From the NCBI RefSeq assembly GCF_015706575.1, contig NW_024037070.1, positions 305,874 through 369,873 on the forward strand: a stretch of 64,000 nucleotides of DNA, read 5' to 3'. Origin of the DNA: Patiria miniata. Taxonomy: Eukaryota > Echinodermata > Asteroidea > Valvatida > Asterinidae. The notes beneath the pieces are model-generated. The model had not been told where the DNA came from, did no database searches, and saw nothing but the letters and a program-made list of their open reading frames with translations. The position numbers and the translations under genes were made by a program. Below, piece by piece: positions 10,861-20,989 of the stretch. Each line of letters opens with the position of its first letter. Position 1 is the stretch's first letter.

Positions 10861-12975
10861 TCACTGTGGGCGACAAGATCGAGCAGCATCATCTGCGTAC
10901 AGGAGTTCTCTAATGAGAACACGTCTAATTTTAGTCCTGGCACGGAGACGAGAGAGGTTAAATAGCTTTCCTGAGCTGCGGGAATGTAGCAAAACGCCAG
11001 AAGGGTCAGGAAAGGCGCGCAGGAGTAGAGCCGAGAAGAAGATCCCGAACAAGGTGGGAGCGAGCACACATCCTTGTTTGACACCGCACAGGATCGGGAA
11101 CTTTCCAGATTTGGAGCCATTGAATTGAACTGTGGCTTGCATGTCGTCGTGGAAAGCTACGAGGATGGACAGTAGTGTGTCTGGACAGCCCAGGCGCTTC
11201 AAGATGGAGAACAGGCCTGAGCGACTTACAGAGTCAAAAGCCTTCGTCAGGTCGATAAATACGACGTAGAGCTGGCGTAGTTGCTCAATGCACTTCTCCT
11301 GTAGCTGTCTAAGGGAGAAAACCATATCGGCAGTTGAGCGGGAGGCACGAAACCCACACTGGCTCTCTGGGAGGACTCTATCACCGATGACCTGTAACCT
11401 GGGAAGTAGTACACGGGCGAGAACCTTGCCGGCTATGCTAAAAAAAGAAATGCCTCTGTAGTTGTTACAATCTTGTCTGCTACCTTTGTTTTTGAAGTGA
11501 GTAATGATATTTGCATCCTTTAGGTCTTGTGGTAGACAGCGTGCGTGCCAGCAGAGTTGGAATACGTTAAGAAGCTCAGTTGACAGGGCAGCACCACCGC
11601 ACTTCATGACTTCAGGAGGAATGCCGTCTGCACCAGGGAACTTGTTGTTTTTAAGACCACTGATTGCACGTTTTACTCCAAACAAGGTGATGGCACAGTC
11701 AAGCTCATGCAGGACGGAAAGTTGTGGCAGAAAGGCTAATGCATCGGAGCACACTTCTACATCGCTAGCGAAGAGAGAGCTGTAGTGCTCTGCCCAGCGG
11801 TCAAGCTGTGCTGATGGATCAGTAATAGCTATGCCAGAAGCTGACAGCAGTGGAGCACTCTTCTTTGGGGTAGGACCGATGGCCTCTTTAATACCATTGT
11901 ACAGGCCACGAAGATCCCCAGAGTCAGCGCAGTGTTGGATGCAGGCACTGAGACCAGACCAGTAACGGCAGAGGGCGGTACGGACAAGGCGTTGAACGTT
12001 ACTCTTTGCAGCACGGAGCACAGACGCCGAAGAGCGGGTACGAATTACGGTGGCTTTGATTCTGGCAGTTTGTTTGGCCTCTATAGCCGGGAGCAGGATG
12101 TCAGCACTATCACGGAACCAGTCGGGTTGTGATCGAGTACGTCGACCAAAGGCGGTAGGAGCGCAGTCCGTGACTGAAGACTTGAATCTAGACCATGCGG
12201 GACCAGACTTCTCAGGCGTGGGAGATGAGCCAAAACGATCGGTAAGGAGCTCACGAAACTTAGTGACGCGGTTGATGTCAAGGGTAGCAGAGGTGTTAAC
12301 TGCAGGGATTGGCTTCGGCTGAGCTGTGTGAAATTGTTTGGGATGCATTCTGAGCTTGCTACGGACAAGGGCATGGTCAGTGTTACAGTCTGCTGAGTGC
12401 ATGCTACGACATTGTTTGACACCGCACAGCTGTCGTTTCCTGATGATAATGTGGTCGAGTTGGTGCCATCGGTGTGAGCGTGGATGCATCCAGGTGGCCT
12501 TGGAGCAAGGAGAGCCTGCGAAAAAAGTGCTGGTGAGACACAAATCGTGGTCAGCACAGCACTCGAGAAGGCGCTGCCCGTTGTCATTCATTTTGCCCAC
12601 ACCGTGGGGGCCAATTACACCACTCCATGACCTGTAATCAGATCCGCTGCGTGCATTGAAGTCTCCGGCAAGCACAATGTTATCCCCAGCTGGAATGCTG
12701 AGCAAAGTTTTGTCGAGGAGTTGGTAGAATTCATCCTTCTCCTCAGAAGTAGCCATCAGAGTAGGAGCGTATGCCGAGATGACAGTGACCAGACCACTCC
12801 TAAGGCTAATTCGCATGGACATGAGACGGGGTGAGTGGGAGACAGTTTGTTCGATACATGGGGGAAGCGAGTTCTGAATTGCCAGGCCAACTCCATGCAT
12901 AGGTCTTGCAGTGTCGGGGTGACCGGACCAAAAGAATGAGAAGCTAGCCTCGCGGACTGAGCCACTACTGGTAAG
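10861..12975 (-). CDS. LINE endonuclease-reverse transcriptase, main open part
   Basis: This frame covers most of the RTE-like polyprotein. Read from just after the TGA at 12976-12978 it starts LTSSGSVREASFSFF; the first ATG is at 12900. It includes the second half of the endonuclease (GDFNAR, SD/TDHALV), a linker of about 200 residues, and the reverse transcriptase up to the catalytic YADD. The upstream 160 codons (13455-12979) carry the start of the endonuclease, and the downstream frame (11120-10053) carries the thumb and C-terminal region. Not a host gene. Confidence 0.8.
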   Translation of the reverse strand, partial: LTSSGSVREASFSFFWSGHPDTARPMHGVGLAIQNSLPPCIEQTVSHSPRLMSMRISLRSGLVTVISAYAPTLMATSEEKDEFYQLLDKTLLSIPAGDNIVLAGDFNARSGSDYRSWSGVIGPHGVGKMNDNGQRLLECCADHDLCLTSTFFAGSPCSKATWMHPRSHRWHQLDHIIIRKRQLCGVKQCRSMHSADCNTDHALVRSKLRMHPKQFHTAQPKPIPAVNTSATLDINRVTKFRELLTDRFGSSPTPEKSGPAWSRFKSSVTDCAPTAFGRRTRSQPDWFRDSADILLPAIEAKQTARIKATVIRTRSSASVLRAAKSNVQRLVRTALCRYWSGLSACIQHCADSGDLRGLYNGIKEAIGPTPKKSAPLLSASGIAITDPSAQLDRWAEHYSSLFASDVEVCSDALAFLPQLSVLHELDCAITLFGVKRAISGLKNNKFPGADGIPPEVMKCGGAALSTELLNVFQLCWHARCLPQDLKDANIITHFKNKGSRQDCNNYRGISFFSIAGKVLARVLLPRLQVIGDRVLPESQCGFRASRSTADMVFSLRQLQEKCIEQLRQLYVVFIDLTKAFDSVSRSGLFSILKRLGCPDTLLSILVAFHDDMQATVQFNGSKSGKFPILCGVKQGCVLAPTLFGIFFSALLLRAFPDPSGVLLHSRSSGKLFNLSRLRARTKIRRVLIRELLYADDAARSCRPQ

Positions 12976-13729
12976 TCAGGTCTCGCCGAGAGCACACACA
13001 TTTATGCCCAAGCGAGTAAGTTCAAGATCAATTATCGCAGACTTTCTTGGTGAAGAAGATTGGCGATGAGTGTGTATAGTCAAGGAGCGAACATTCCAAC
13101 AAGCTAACACGAGAGAGGCAGTAGCAGGATGACGACCCGGACGCGCCTGCCTGGAACGCAGTCCTTGCCGGGCAACGGAAGTCCCCAAAAAGGGTGGCCC
13201 CCGACTGGCCGGACGCTTATTCTGATCAAGTCGTACAGTCATGATTGTTGGACGCCGAGCGCCGAGGCAAACGTTGATTGGGAGTGAATGCTTGCCCAGG
13301 ACAGACACTCTCCTCTGGACCTTGCATTCATCTGGGCCAGCGGAACGCATAGCGTGACGGCTGGGATGAAGAAAGGTTGCCCCGCAGTGACGTACTATAC
13401 GCCTGATGACCAACAACCGTTGACTCAGAAGTGAGTTCCTCCGCTTGATGGTCAAGCTGACATGTGTACTGGAGGGGAAAGTCCCTCACCTGCAGGAGTC
13501 CACCATGCAGGTTCACTCATGTAGTTTGGCTGACCAGCCGAGGTCAGGAGCCAGGGTGTGGCCACTGCTGTCAAGCAATTCCGTGGAGCCATACATGAGC
13601 TAGGGTGAACTAGTGGAACCAGAGGTTAGAGCCCCCATAAACATAGGGCGGCTGCTCATTGCCAAAGGTGCTATCCATCCAGATCACCCCTACACCCCCA
13701 AACATAAAATGTACATGCCCTATATATGG

Positions 13730-13860
13730 ACATATGTGCATGTATATGTATACATGTACATGTACATCTATACAAGTACATGTACAATAATACATGTACG
13801 TGTACAATAATACATACTGTACATGTACAATAATACATACTGTACATGTACATACATGTC
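13730..13860. repeat. TACATGTACA microsatellite
   Basis: Repeated TGTACATGTACA and ACAATAATACATAC words on both strands. Apparent ORFs here (Tyr/Met/His/Val-rich) are by-products of the repeat. Confidence 0.85.
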
Positions 13861-13879
13861 AACCGAAGTTCGTGGATTT

Positions 13880-15118
13880 TTCATTTTTGTCCGATCACAC
13901 CCCTGCACATCTCGGCATTGGTACCTATGAAGTTACAGTCCAATCAGACCTATGGTTCTGTAGATATAGGCCTTAGAAAAATAACCCTTTCAATGTGACA
14001 TCACAATACATGTGATGACGTCATGATGACTTCACTTAAATTTTCAAACTAATCCCTGTGTACATGTATGTGCATACCAAGTCTCAACCCAATCGGACTT
14101 GTACTTCAGAAGTTATAGCGACTTGAAAAATGCACATGTACTATGATATCACGTGACAAATATGATGACGTCATCGTTACAAAAATCATCGAAACTATCT
14201 TCGGCTGCTGGTCTAAGTGTCTGCCAAGTGTAAAGTACGTCAATCAGACGTACATGTACCGTACCCCGGTATGAAAGTGCCAAAGTGTAACGTTTGAAGA
14301 AAAACATATACAAAACCTAAGGGGAAAAAATGCATCTGTAATCTGAAGTGTCCTGACACCTAATGATGTCACGATCACGAATTTCTTCTAGGACCATCTG
14401 TGGGTGATAGTCTAAATGTGTACCAAGTCTAACGTTGATCGGATTTACGAAAGTGCCAAAGTAGAGTGTTTTAAAACGTGTACAAACCCTATGGGGAAAA
14501 ATGTATCTTTAATGTGACGTAACCCAACACCTGATGACGTTACTATCACGACTTTCTTCTTGGACCATCTGTGGGTGGTGATCTAAGTATGGTACCAGGT
14601 CTGAAGTCGATCAGATTTACGAAAGTGCCCAAAGTGAGGTGTTTTAAAACGTGTACAAACCCTATGGGGAAAAATGCATCTTTAATATGACGTAACCTGA
14701 CACCTGATGACATCACGATTGCGAAGTTCTTCTAGGACCATCTGTGGGTGGTGATTTAAGTATGTATTAAGTCTGAAGTGGATCAGATGTACGAAAGTGC
14801 CCAAAGTGAGGTGTTTTAATTAAAACGTGTAAAAACCCTATGGGAAAAATTGCATCTTTAATATGACATAATCTGACACCTGATGACGTCACGATCACGA
14901 ATTTCTTTTAGGACCATCTGTGGGTGGTAGTCTACATGTAAGTACATGTATGTACCAAGTCTTAAGTCGATCGGATTTGAAAAAGTGCCAAAGTGGACTG
15001 GTGGAAGAAACATGTACAAAACCTATGGAGAAAAAGTCTGAAAAAGGAAAAGAAAAAAAAAGAAAAAAAAAATCTTAACGAAAACAAGAGCTGTTTCGGT
15101 GTGTGCACCGAAACAGCT
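13880..15118 (+). repeat. TGACGTCA-family array with 173 bp tandem units and terminal hairpin
   Basis: It begins with two units like those at 31.2 kb (CAATCAGACCTATGGTTCTG, TGATGACGTCATGATGAC). Then come units marked by GGACCATCTGTGGGTG at 14391, 14562, 14735 and 14911, a step of 171-176 bp. Each unit has a TGATGACGTCACGAT box, an AAGTCGATCGGATT box, AAAGTG and a GTACAAACCCTATGGGGAAA box. The array ends in A-rich DNA and a perfect hairpin at 15089-15118. No ORF. It behaves as the body of a non-autonomous element. Confidence 0.75.
15089..15118. repeat. Perfect 13 bp hairpin, TGTG loop
   Basis: AGCTGTTTCGGTG at 15089-15101 pairs with 15106-15118. It shares the preceding AACGAAAACAA spacer and the outer AGCTGTT with the hairpin at 2543-2572, but the inner stem differs on both sides in a matched way. 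Confidence 0.9.
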
Positions 15119-15127
15119 AAAAAAATA

Positions 15128-16239
15128 TTGTTTCTTTTTTTCTTTTTCGGGCAATTCTTTTGGTTTCATTTAGGCAATCTCATTTCAATTGCCATTTTTT
15201 AAAAATGTGTATGCAAAAAAATCTAAGCAGAGATTGATGTGTTAAAATTTGTAATTTTTTTTTTTTTTTCCAGGCAAATTTGTTTGTTTCATATGGCAAT
15301 CGCTTTCAATTTCCATAATTGCTTAAAAAAAAAAAAAAAAAGAGAGACAACAGTTAAAAAAAAACCTTTTCTAAATAAAAATCTAAAACAAACAAAAAGT
15401 GGACATTTGGAAGTTTAGTTACATGTCAGTAAAATGTTGAGGATTAGGAACTTGTTTTAAAGTTGTACTCTGAACCAGCTTTAGTTGATCTCCTTTATCA
15501 AGTGGATAAGTGTTTGGCTTAAAAGGGGAGATGTAATGAATGTGTGCATTCATGATTTAAAGGGAATGTACATCATTGGCTTTTGTTGTAATTTTCAGAA
15601 ATGAACTATTTGAGGGGTTAGTACAATAGATCAAATATTGTTACACTGACATTTTTGAAGTTTTGTATTCGAAAAGGTTGGAAAAACCAAGAAAAACAGA
15701 AATGTTCAAGTAGTCTGGTTCCCTGACTCCACAAAAGATAAAATGGATCAATTTATAGATGATGGAAAATTGTAAGGCAAGGGAACCAGTCTAGCTGGCC
15801 TGCACCCGTTCATAAACATGTAACCAATAGCAAACAAAATTTGGACTGAAAAAATGGTAAATTTGGAGCAGTAGTTGAAAAATAGTTAGGTTTTTCCAAC
15901 GCTGGACGGCCGACCAGCATTGGAAATGTATACAAAAATACCATTTTCTTGAAAAAGACTTCACACCAGGTGCCATAATTTTACAAGATGCATGAGACTG
16001 TCATGTACCAACATCCTAGTAAGGTATTTCGTAAAAACTTTGTAGTTTTATTTTTCGATGTTTGCAAATGTTGTATATTCCCTTTAACCACATAGCGCCC
16101 TCTATTGTCTAGAGCACATAACCATGTGAGTTTTGAGTGCATGTAGGCAGCCATCTTGTTAGACACAATACACTATTCTTAGCTAGCTGAAACATCTCAA
16201 GTGTGCTTTTTATTCAGTCCGATTCATCTGATCATTACA
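15128..16239 (+). mobile_element. Gypsy-A copy 2: 3' end and LTR, fossil
   Basis: Bases 15250-15531 match 46110-46389, the 3' non-coding end of the Gypsy-A element, including the purine-rich AAAAGGGGAGA before the LTR. The LTR starts TGTAATGAATG at 15532, is interrupted at 15561-16083 by a MITE, and ends CATTACA at 16239. No primer-binding site follows, so this is the 3' LTR of a truncated copy. The gag and pol parts are absent; it is broken. Confidence 0.8.
15561..16083 (-). mobile_element. T2/Kolobok-like MITE, copy A (523 bp)
   Basis: Flanked by TTAA (15557-15560 and 16084-16087), with inverted ends AGGGAATRTACA.CATT. Terminal TTAAAGGGAA resembles the TTAAAGGRR ends of T2/Kolobok MITEs. 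A 28 bp palindrome-like core with TCGGCCGA-type centre lies at 15897-15924. It inserted into the Gypsy-A copy 2 LTR. Sister copies are at 22284-22796 and 25060-25587, in the opposite orientation. Confidence 0.85.
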
Positions 16240-16452
16240 GACATGGAGAGGAGGCCAAGGAACCAACCTGCTTTGGTCGTGTTTAATTTTAGCCGTACGC
16301 GGCAGCTATGACCACAGATTTCTCAGAATAGTTAGAAATGTTAGGTCTAGAAACCAGACTTTTGCAATGGGAGCTGTCATTGTCTGCGTATTATGTCTAT
16401 TCTTCACTATGGAGCTCTCACAAATGGTATACGAAGCAGCATCTACTTTTAA

Positions 16453-16908
16453 AGAGGTTAGGAATGCTCGAAGACATTTCCTTCATTTTTCGGCATATGT
16501 AGTGATGAAATAAAAACGACTATTGTGTCTGTCATGAAATTAGTACAAAAGGTACTTTTGAGAGCTGTTTTTCAGGTCCTGTTTCGACCCGAATGTGCAA
16601 TTTGTGTAAAAGTCGTCGTTGGGGGCAGCAAACAAAACATAGTAAATTGTGACGTAATAAACAGGACTCCAGATGCAGCGTAGTCCTGTTTATTACGTCA
16701 CGATTTACTATGTTTTGTTTGCTGCCCCCAACGACGACTTTTTTACAAATTGCACGTTCGGGTCGAAACAGGACCTGAAAAACAGCTCTCAAAAGTACTT
16801 TTTGTACTCATTTCATGAAAGACACAATAGTCGTTTTTATTTCATCACACCTTAGGCTACATATACCCGAAAAATAACGGAAATGTCTTCGTGCATTCCA
16901 CAACCTCT
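16453..16908. mobile_element. 456 bp foldback palindrome flanked by TTAA
   Basis: Left arm 16453-16668 and right arm 16682-16908 are inverted copies with few mismatches, separated by only 13 bp. TTAA flanks both ends (16449-16452, 16909-16912) and the ends read AGAGGTT...AACCTCT. The TTAA target and AAAG-type ends suggest a T2/Kolobok- or piggyBac-mobilised foldback MITE. The arms carry matching open frames but no known protein. Confidence 0.85.
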
Positions 16909-16912
16909 TTAA

Positions 16913-18222
16913 GGGAATAAATATGTCCTTGGGCAGCTTGGGGCCTGGACACTGATTCGGCTCAGGCCATTATTGGCAAACTGGCCCACATTATCAGCGA
17001 CCAGGCTGATAAATAATATCAGGTTCTTATTTAAATATACCGGTTCTTATTTAACACTGTCCAGTGTCCAATCACACATATATAGTCCAATTCAGAAATA
17101 TTTAAAAGTCAGAAAGTCTAAACAAGTCAAAATTATAAATTTCCAACGATTTTGTTTACTTTATTATGATTTTACTTTATGTTGTTTCAATTTCACTTCA
17201 TGTCTACTTACTTTTACTTATGGTATGTGCCTCTCGCGAGTAGGGCCTAATACCAAAAAATAATCTCCTTATGGGGAGATTGGCGCAGAGATTTTCCAAA
17301 TGATTTAAGGACTATACAATATATGACTTAATATATGGAATCATGGATAGTGTTGTGCATTATAAAGCGAAGATTGTGAACGTTCAACCAACAAAAGGGT
17401 AAAAGGGACCAGATAGTCAGTAATCAAAATTTCATATGACACCGGAAAATATTTAAAACCAGCCACTGGTGTTTCATAAACCATTTAAGGCAGCCACGTG
17501 ACAAGCCCTCGACCAATAGGTATGGGTAAACTGTCTTTGGTATAATGAATGCCAAATAAATATGAGAGAATGTTGTGTGGGGACATATCTATATAATAAC
17601 ACTTTGGGCAGGGTCAAAATTTTAGCGGGTCATGAGCACAATGCCTGTAAAAGGAAACATTTGAAATGCAGTTGGTGAGAGATCCAGAATACCATTTAGG
17701 CCTATACCTTTGACATCCAACAAAGGGGTAGGTTGAATTAATAATACAAAATCCAATATTTAAACAACAAATGGGGATGCCTCATTGCCCAGTTCCTGGC
17801 ATGGTCTCAAGTTATTAATTGGGACCACTCATGCTTGGGCGGAATGTAAAAGAGTGAAAAACCACTTAAAAAGAGTTGTCAGCCAGAAGGAACTTTCACT
17901 CTTTTGGAGCTTTTTTTTACTATGGGCCATTGTCAAAACCAGACTAAAAGATAAAAGCTTCACTCTTAAAGAGTGAAACAACCATTCTTTTAAAGAGCCA
18001 TTATGGCGGACAACTCTGTTTGGGTTGTTTTCACTCTTTAACATTAATAAGAGAGAAGATTGTGTGGGGACGAAATTATGCGGTCGAGGCCAGCTAGGGC
18101 ACATAATCCACACTGTCTGTTTTTGTTCCAGTAGTTACTAGTCAAATTTAACTTTTATTTTTCTTCATTTCTCCCCCTTCTTAATCTTCAATTTTCATTT
18201 ATTTATTTTGTTTCCGCTACAG
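16913..18222 (+). other. Sequence upstream of the Snail exon, likely intron
   Basis: No exon for a Snail N-terminus (SNAG motif, MPRSFLV-like) was found here or earlier in the window. Bases 17830-18050 contain several CACTCTTT/AAAGAGTG words, including the palindrome TTCACTCTTAAAGAGTGAA at 17959-17977. A pyrimidine-rich tract at 18140-18215 followed by CTACAG gives a good splice acceptor ending at 18222. Confidence 0.55.
18205..18222 (+). promoter_or_regulatory. Splice acceptor of the Snail exon
   Basis: TTTATTTTGTTTCCGCTACAG-like tract ending in CAG at 18220-18222, after 80 bases of T/C-rich DNA. The open frame of the Snail exon begins immediately after it. Confidence 0.7.
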
Positions 18223-19061
18223 CATTTAATCTCCACGATGCCAAGGTCACACCTCTATCTGTGGAGTCCAATTATTTCCCCTGTCTTCAGTCATTAGGGG
18301 TACACAATGAGATTCAACAAGTACACTACTGGCAAAACAGCATCCTCTATTCCAAACCTCAGCAAAATAAAATGTGTTGCAGCGGAAACCGAATACTACT
18401 GGATCGACAATGTCAAGATAACAGCAAAAGTGGGTATCCACAAGTCAGTTATGTGCCACTACCAAGGTTTTCATCCACAAATGTTTTTGATGTAACTTCC
18501 ATGGCGTTCACCGGGCAAGCAAGTATTCTAACTCAGAGTACAACAGGATCTAAAATAGACAGTAGTCTGAACCGTACACCCAATGACAACAACTTGCGTT
18601 TATGTGGCATTTCCAAATTTAAATGTCCTGAATGTATGAAACTGTTTGTTACCTCTGGGGGCCTAATGAAACACAGACAATTCCACAGTCAATCGGTCTC
18701 TGGCAGGAACTGTTTTAGCTGCAAACATTGTGATAAACAGTATATGTCTCTAGGGGCCCTGAAGATGCACATTCGCACTCATACATTGCCTTGCAAATGC
18801 AAGTACTGTGGCAAAAGTTTTTCACGACCTTGGTTACTGCAGGGCCATATCCGCACGCACACAGGAGAGAGGCCATTTTCGTGTGCACATTGTCGACGTT
18901 CTTTTGCTGATCGTTCAAATCTTCGTGCACACCTTCAAACACATTCTGAGGTGAAAAAGTACGGTTGCCAGAGGTGCGCTAAAACCTACTCAAGAATTTC
19001 TCTTTTAACAAGGCATGAGGTCACCGGTTGTTTTCCACAAGCAGTTGCTTCAAGTGAATAA
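18223..19061 (+). CDS. snail: Snail-family zinc-finger transcription factor, last exon
   Basis: Snail proteins are nuclear repressors that bind CAGGTG-type E-boxes and drive mesoderm formation, cell migration and epithelial-mesenchymal change. The exon begins after a splice acceptor at 18222; the frame [18 protein letters not shown] is open from there, entering in the middle of a codon. The last 266 residues (from GTG 18261) hold five fingers: about 120-142 (FKCPEC...H..H), 152-174, 178-200, 206-228 and 234-257, the last of C2HC form ending TGC. The words [32 protein letters not shown] and [15 protein letters not shown] are diagnostic of Snail rather than Scratch. The first finger and the region before it are divergent. 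The N-terminal SNAG repression motif must lie in an exon outside the window. Stop TAA at 19059-19061. It is the only host gene recognised; no lesion is seen. Confidence 0.93.
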
Positions 19062-19103
19062 CAGCGAAAATTCTGCAAAGCTGTATGGAGCGAGTTCCCA
19101 ATT

Positions 19104-19109
19104 AATAAA
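19104..19109 (+). terminator. Candidate polyadenylation signal of Snail
   Basis: AATAAA 43 bases after the stop codon. It is the closest canonical signal; a longer 3' UTR remains possible, in which case the MITE at 19222 would lie in it. Confidence 0.45.
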
Positions 19110-19221
19110 TCAAAAAGTGCATTTAACAGTGATTATTCTTATATATTGTCTAACAATTAAGGTGATTTTGTTTTTTTATTATTACGTTTTTCCCAATTGT
19201 AAACTTGTATGTGTGTTCATC

Positions 19222-19984
19222 CATGGAGCAAGGAACAGAAGGAGATAGAACTCCCCTACTTCAAAGTGGTATATGATCGTCACCTCCCTCGAAAGCAACA
19301 ACAGAAAGCACCTGGCAGCCAGCTTATTCAGTTGCTTTTCTACCCTATTGATATCCGTGCCCACTAATGCTAGAAGAAGGAGTTAGGCTTTGTGGATAGC
19401 ACCATGGTAATGCCGGCGCAGTTGTCATACATTGCCGTAAATGAATGATTTTGAAAGCGTATGTTCGGAGTTGGCTAATACTGGCTCATAATGTGGTCAA
19501 CATAACTGAACAAAATACTTATACTCTATACCGTCCGTTGGAAACCGTCGGAAATTTCCCAAATTGTCATTTCATAAATGATATATTGCCAATAAAAATT
19601 TTCGAAAGACATGATAACTTTTCGGAAAAAATATTCAATTTATCTTCAAATAACAGAAACAGATAGCGCTTTCAAGGTCCAATAAAACGCACATTGATTA
19701 CTTGATTTCATAACTCACGTCTAACAACCGAACAGTTGTTAAAACCTATAAAAAAAATTTAAAAAAAGAGAGCAACGATGTGACATGACGAGGGAGGTTG
19801 TTGGTTACCAGCTAAAAGGTGGTGATGATCATCGTGTTCAAAGGCCACTTGCATTCATGCAATGAATGGTCCAGGCTTGGGGTCACAGTTTTTTTTAGCT
19901 ATGGACATCCTGAGGGATTGGAGTGTTAATGGTCAAAATGTAAAGTGCCCAAGAGTTCTAACTCCTTCTGTTCCTTGCTCCATG
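19222..19984. mobile_element. MITE with 7 bp target duplication downstream of Snail
   Basis: The ends CATGGAGCAAGGAACAGAAG and its reverse complement form about 33 bp terminal inverted repeats with one mismatch. They are flanked by GTTCATC on both sides (19215-19221, 19985-19991). Length 763 bp, no ORF of note. A 7 bp duplication would suit Dada-like elements, or hAT if one base has changed. It lies only 160 bp after the Snail stop codon. Confidence 0.85.
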
Positions 19985-19991
19985 GTTCATC

Positions 19992-20900
19992 ATTACTGAT
20001 TTTTTAATGATACATTACTAGTCTCATGGCCATGGGGTTTCTTCGCTTGCAAGTTAAAGGGAAGTCTTGGCCCAAGACATCAGTGATCAATAGCCATGGT
20101 TGCATTGTAGAGTGCTGTTGCACAATGTGCGGTAGAAGTGTGACATTATGTCGGGTCGTCTCCAATGGTGACCATTCAACACAATGTCTCATCCACCATT
20201 TTAATTGTACTTTTTGAAGAAGCAGTTTAGGTGAACATTTTCTATTTGAGATTTCGCAGACGTTAAGAATAAATAAGACTGAAAAATGGGAGAGTGCTTC
20301 ATAGATGACTGTAGTCATCACTCAGAATGTGATGGATGCCGGTAGTCGTGCATGTGGGGGTATCATTGCGTTGCATATCTAATTAGTGATGCTTGATCAC
20401 AGCACGTAGCGCATATGTTTAAATTACATTCATCGAGCAATATATTCTTTAAAAAAAAAAAAAAAAAGGCTCAGCACTCAGTGCTGAACATTCATTATTG
20501 CGCACGTGACTGATTATAAAACATAGATATGGAAACCATTTTGTAGTGGCTGATTGTTTCCTTAAGAAAGACTAGGGAGAAAATAAAGAAGTTGAACGGC
20601 TACAACAGGATTCCAAGGACGTCAGTGTGAGCAGGCGTGCTGGTCTAATATGCCGTTAGATATACACGATCTGATTGATCACTAGCGTCTTGGACAAAGA
20701 CTAATTAAAGGGCCATGCAATGTCCTTTTTTTATGTAAATGCAATCCTTGAAATTGAACCTTATTCAAACGTTTTGCCATTTTCAAGGGTATTTTGTTGC
20801 CATTTTTGTTAATTTTCATGCTAATGCCAGGAATGTAACTGGGAATTTAGAAGAAGAAAAAAAACAAGGAAACTCCAATTCCAAACCACACAATAGTTGA
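19992..20900. other. No gene recognised; A-run with small hairpin
   Basis: At 20450-20467 there is an A-run followed by a short hairpin, TCAGCACT with AGTGCTGA (20471-20487). This A-rich-plus-hairpin style resembles the ends of the TGACGTCA family. Nothing else is recognised. Confidence 0.45.
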
Positions 20901-20989
20901 GTATGTATGGGGGAACCCCCCCCCCCCCCCCCCCCCCGAACTAACTTTCACCAATTTTTTTGGGTGCCTTTTAGGGTCCTTAAACACAT

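Larger units (their letters stand above)
10037..13580 (-). mobile_element. RTE-like LINE, nearly full length
   Basis: Minus strand, about 3.5 kb, one long endonuclease-reverse transcriptase ORF from about 13455 to 10053. Endonuclease motifs: LACWNVRSL, TVISAYAPT, VLAGDFNARSG, HQLDHIIIRK, NTDHALV. Reverse transcriptase motifs: FPGADGIPPEVMK, ESQCGFRASRSTADM, VVFIDLTKAFDSVSR, CGVKQGCVLAPTLFG, LLYADDA. The C-terminus ends with RWVGHVHRQADGRIP and RRRLRRDGP. The 3' end is a (TCA)n/(TGA)n tail at 10038-10056, as RTE-clade elements often have. Only two obvious lesions are seen: a TGA at 12976-12978 (after CALGET) and a one-base frame change near 10880, right after YADDA. It is thus a recently dead copy. 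The clade call rests on motif style and the tail. Confidence 0.88.

Noticed and set aside
13610-13862. Tyr/Met/His/Val-rich ORFs
   Set aside because: Translation of the ACATGT microsatellite.
16532-16855. Matching ORFs on both strands (86 and 60 codons)
   Set aside because: They are the same sequence read from the two arms of the foldback.
18238-18297. ATG reading [15 protein letters not shown] inside the Snail exon, like a SNAG start
   Set aside because: It is out of frame with the zinc fingers and stops after 19 codons; likely chance.
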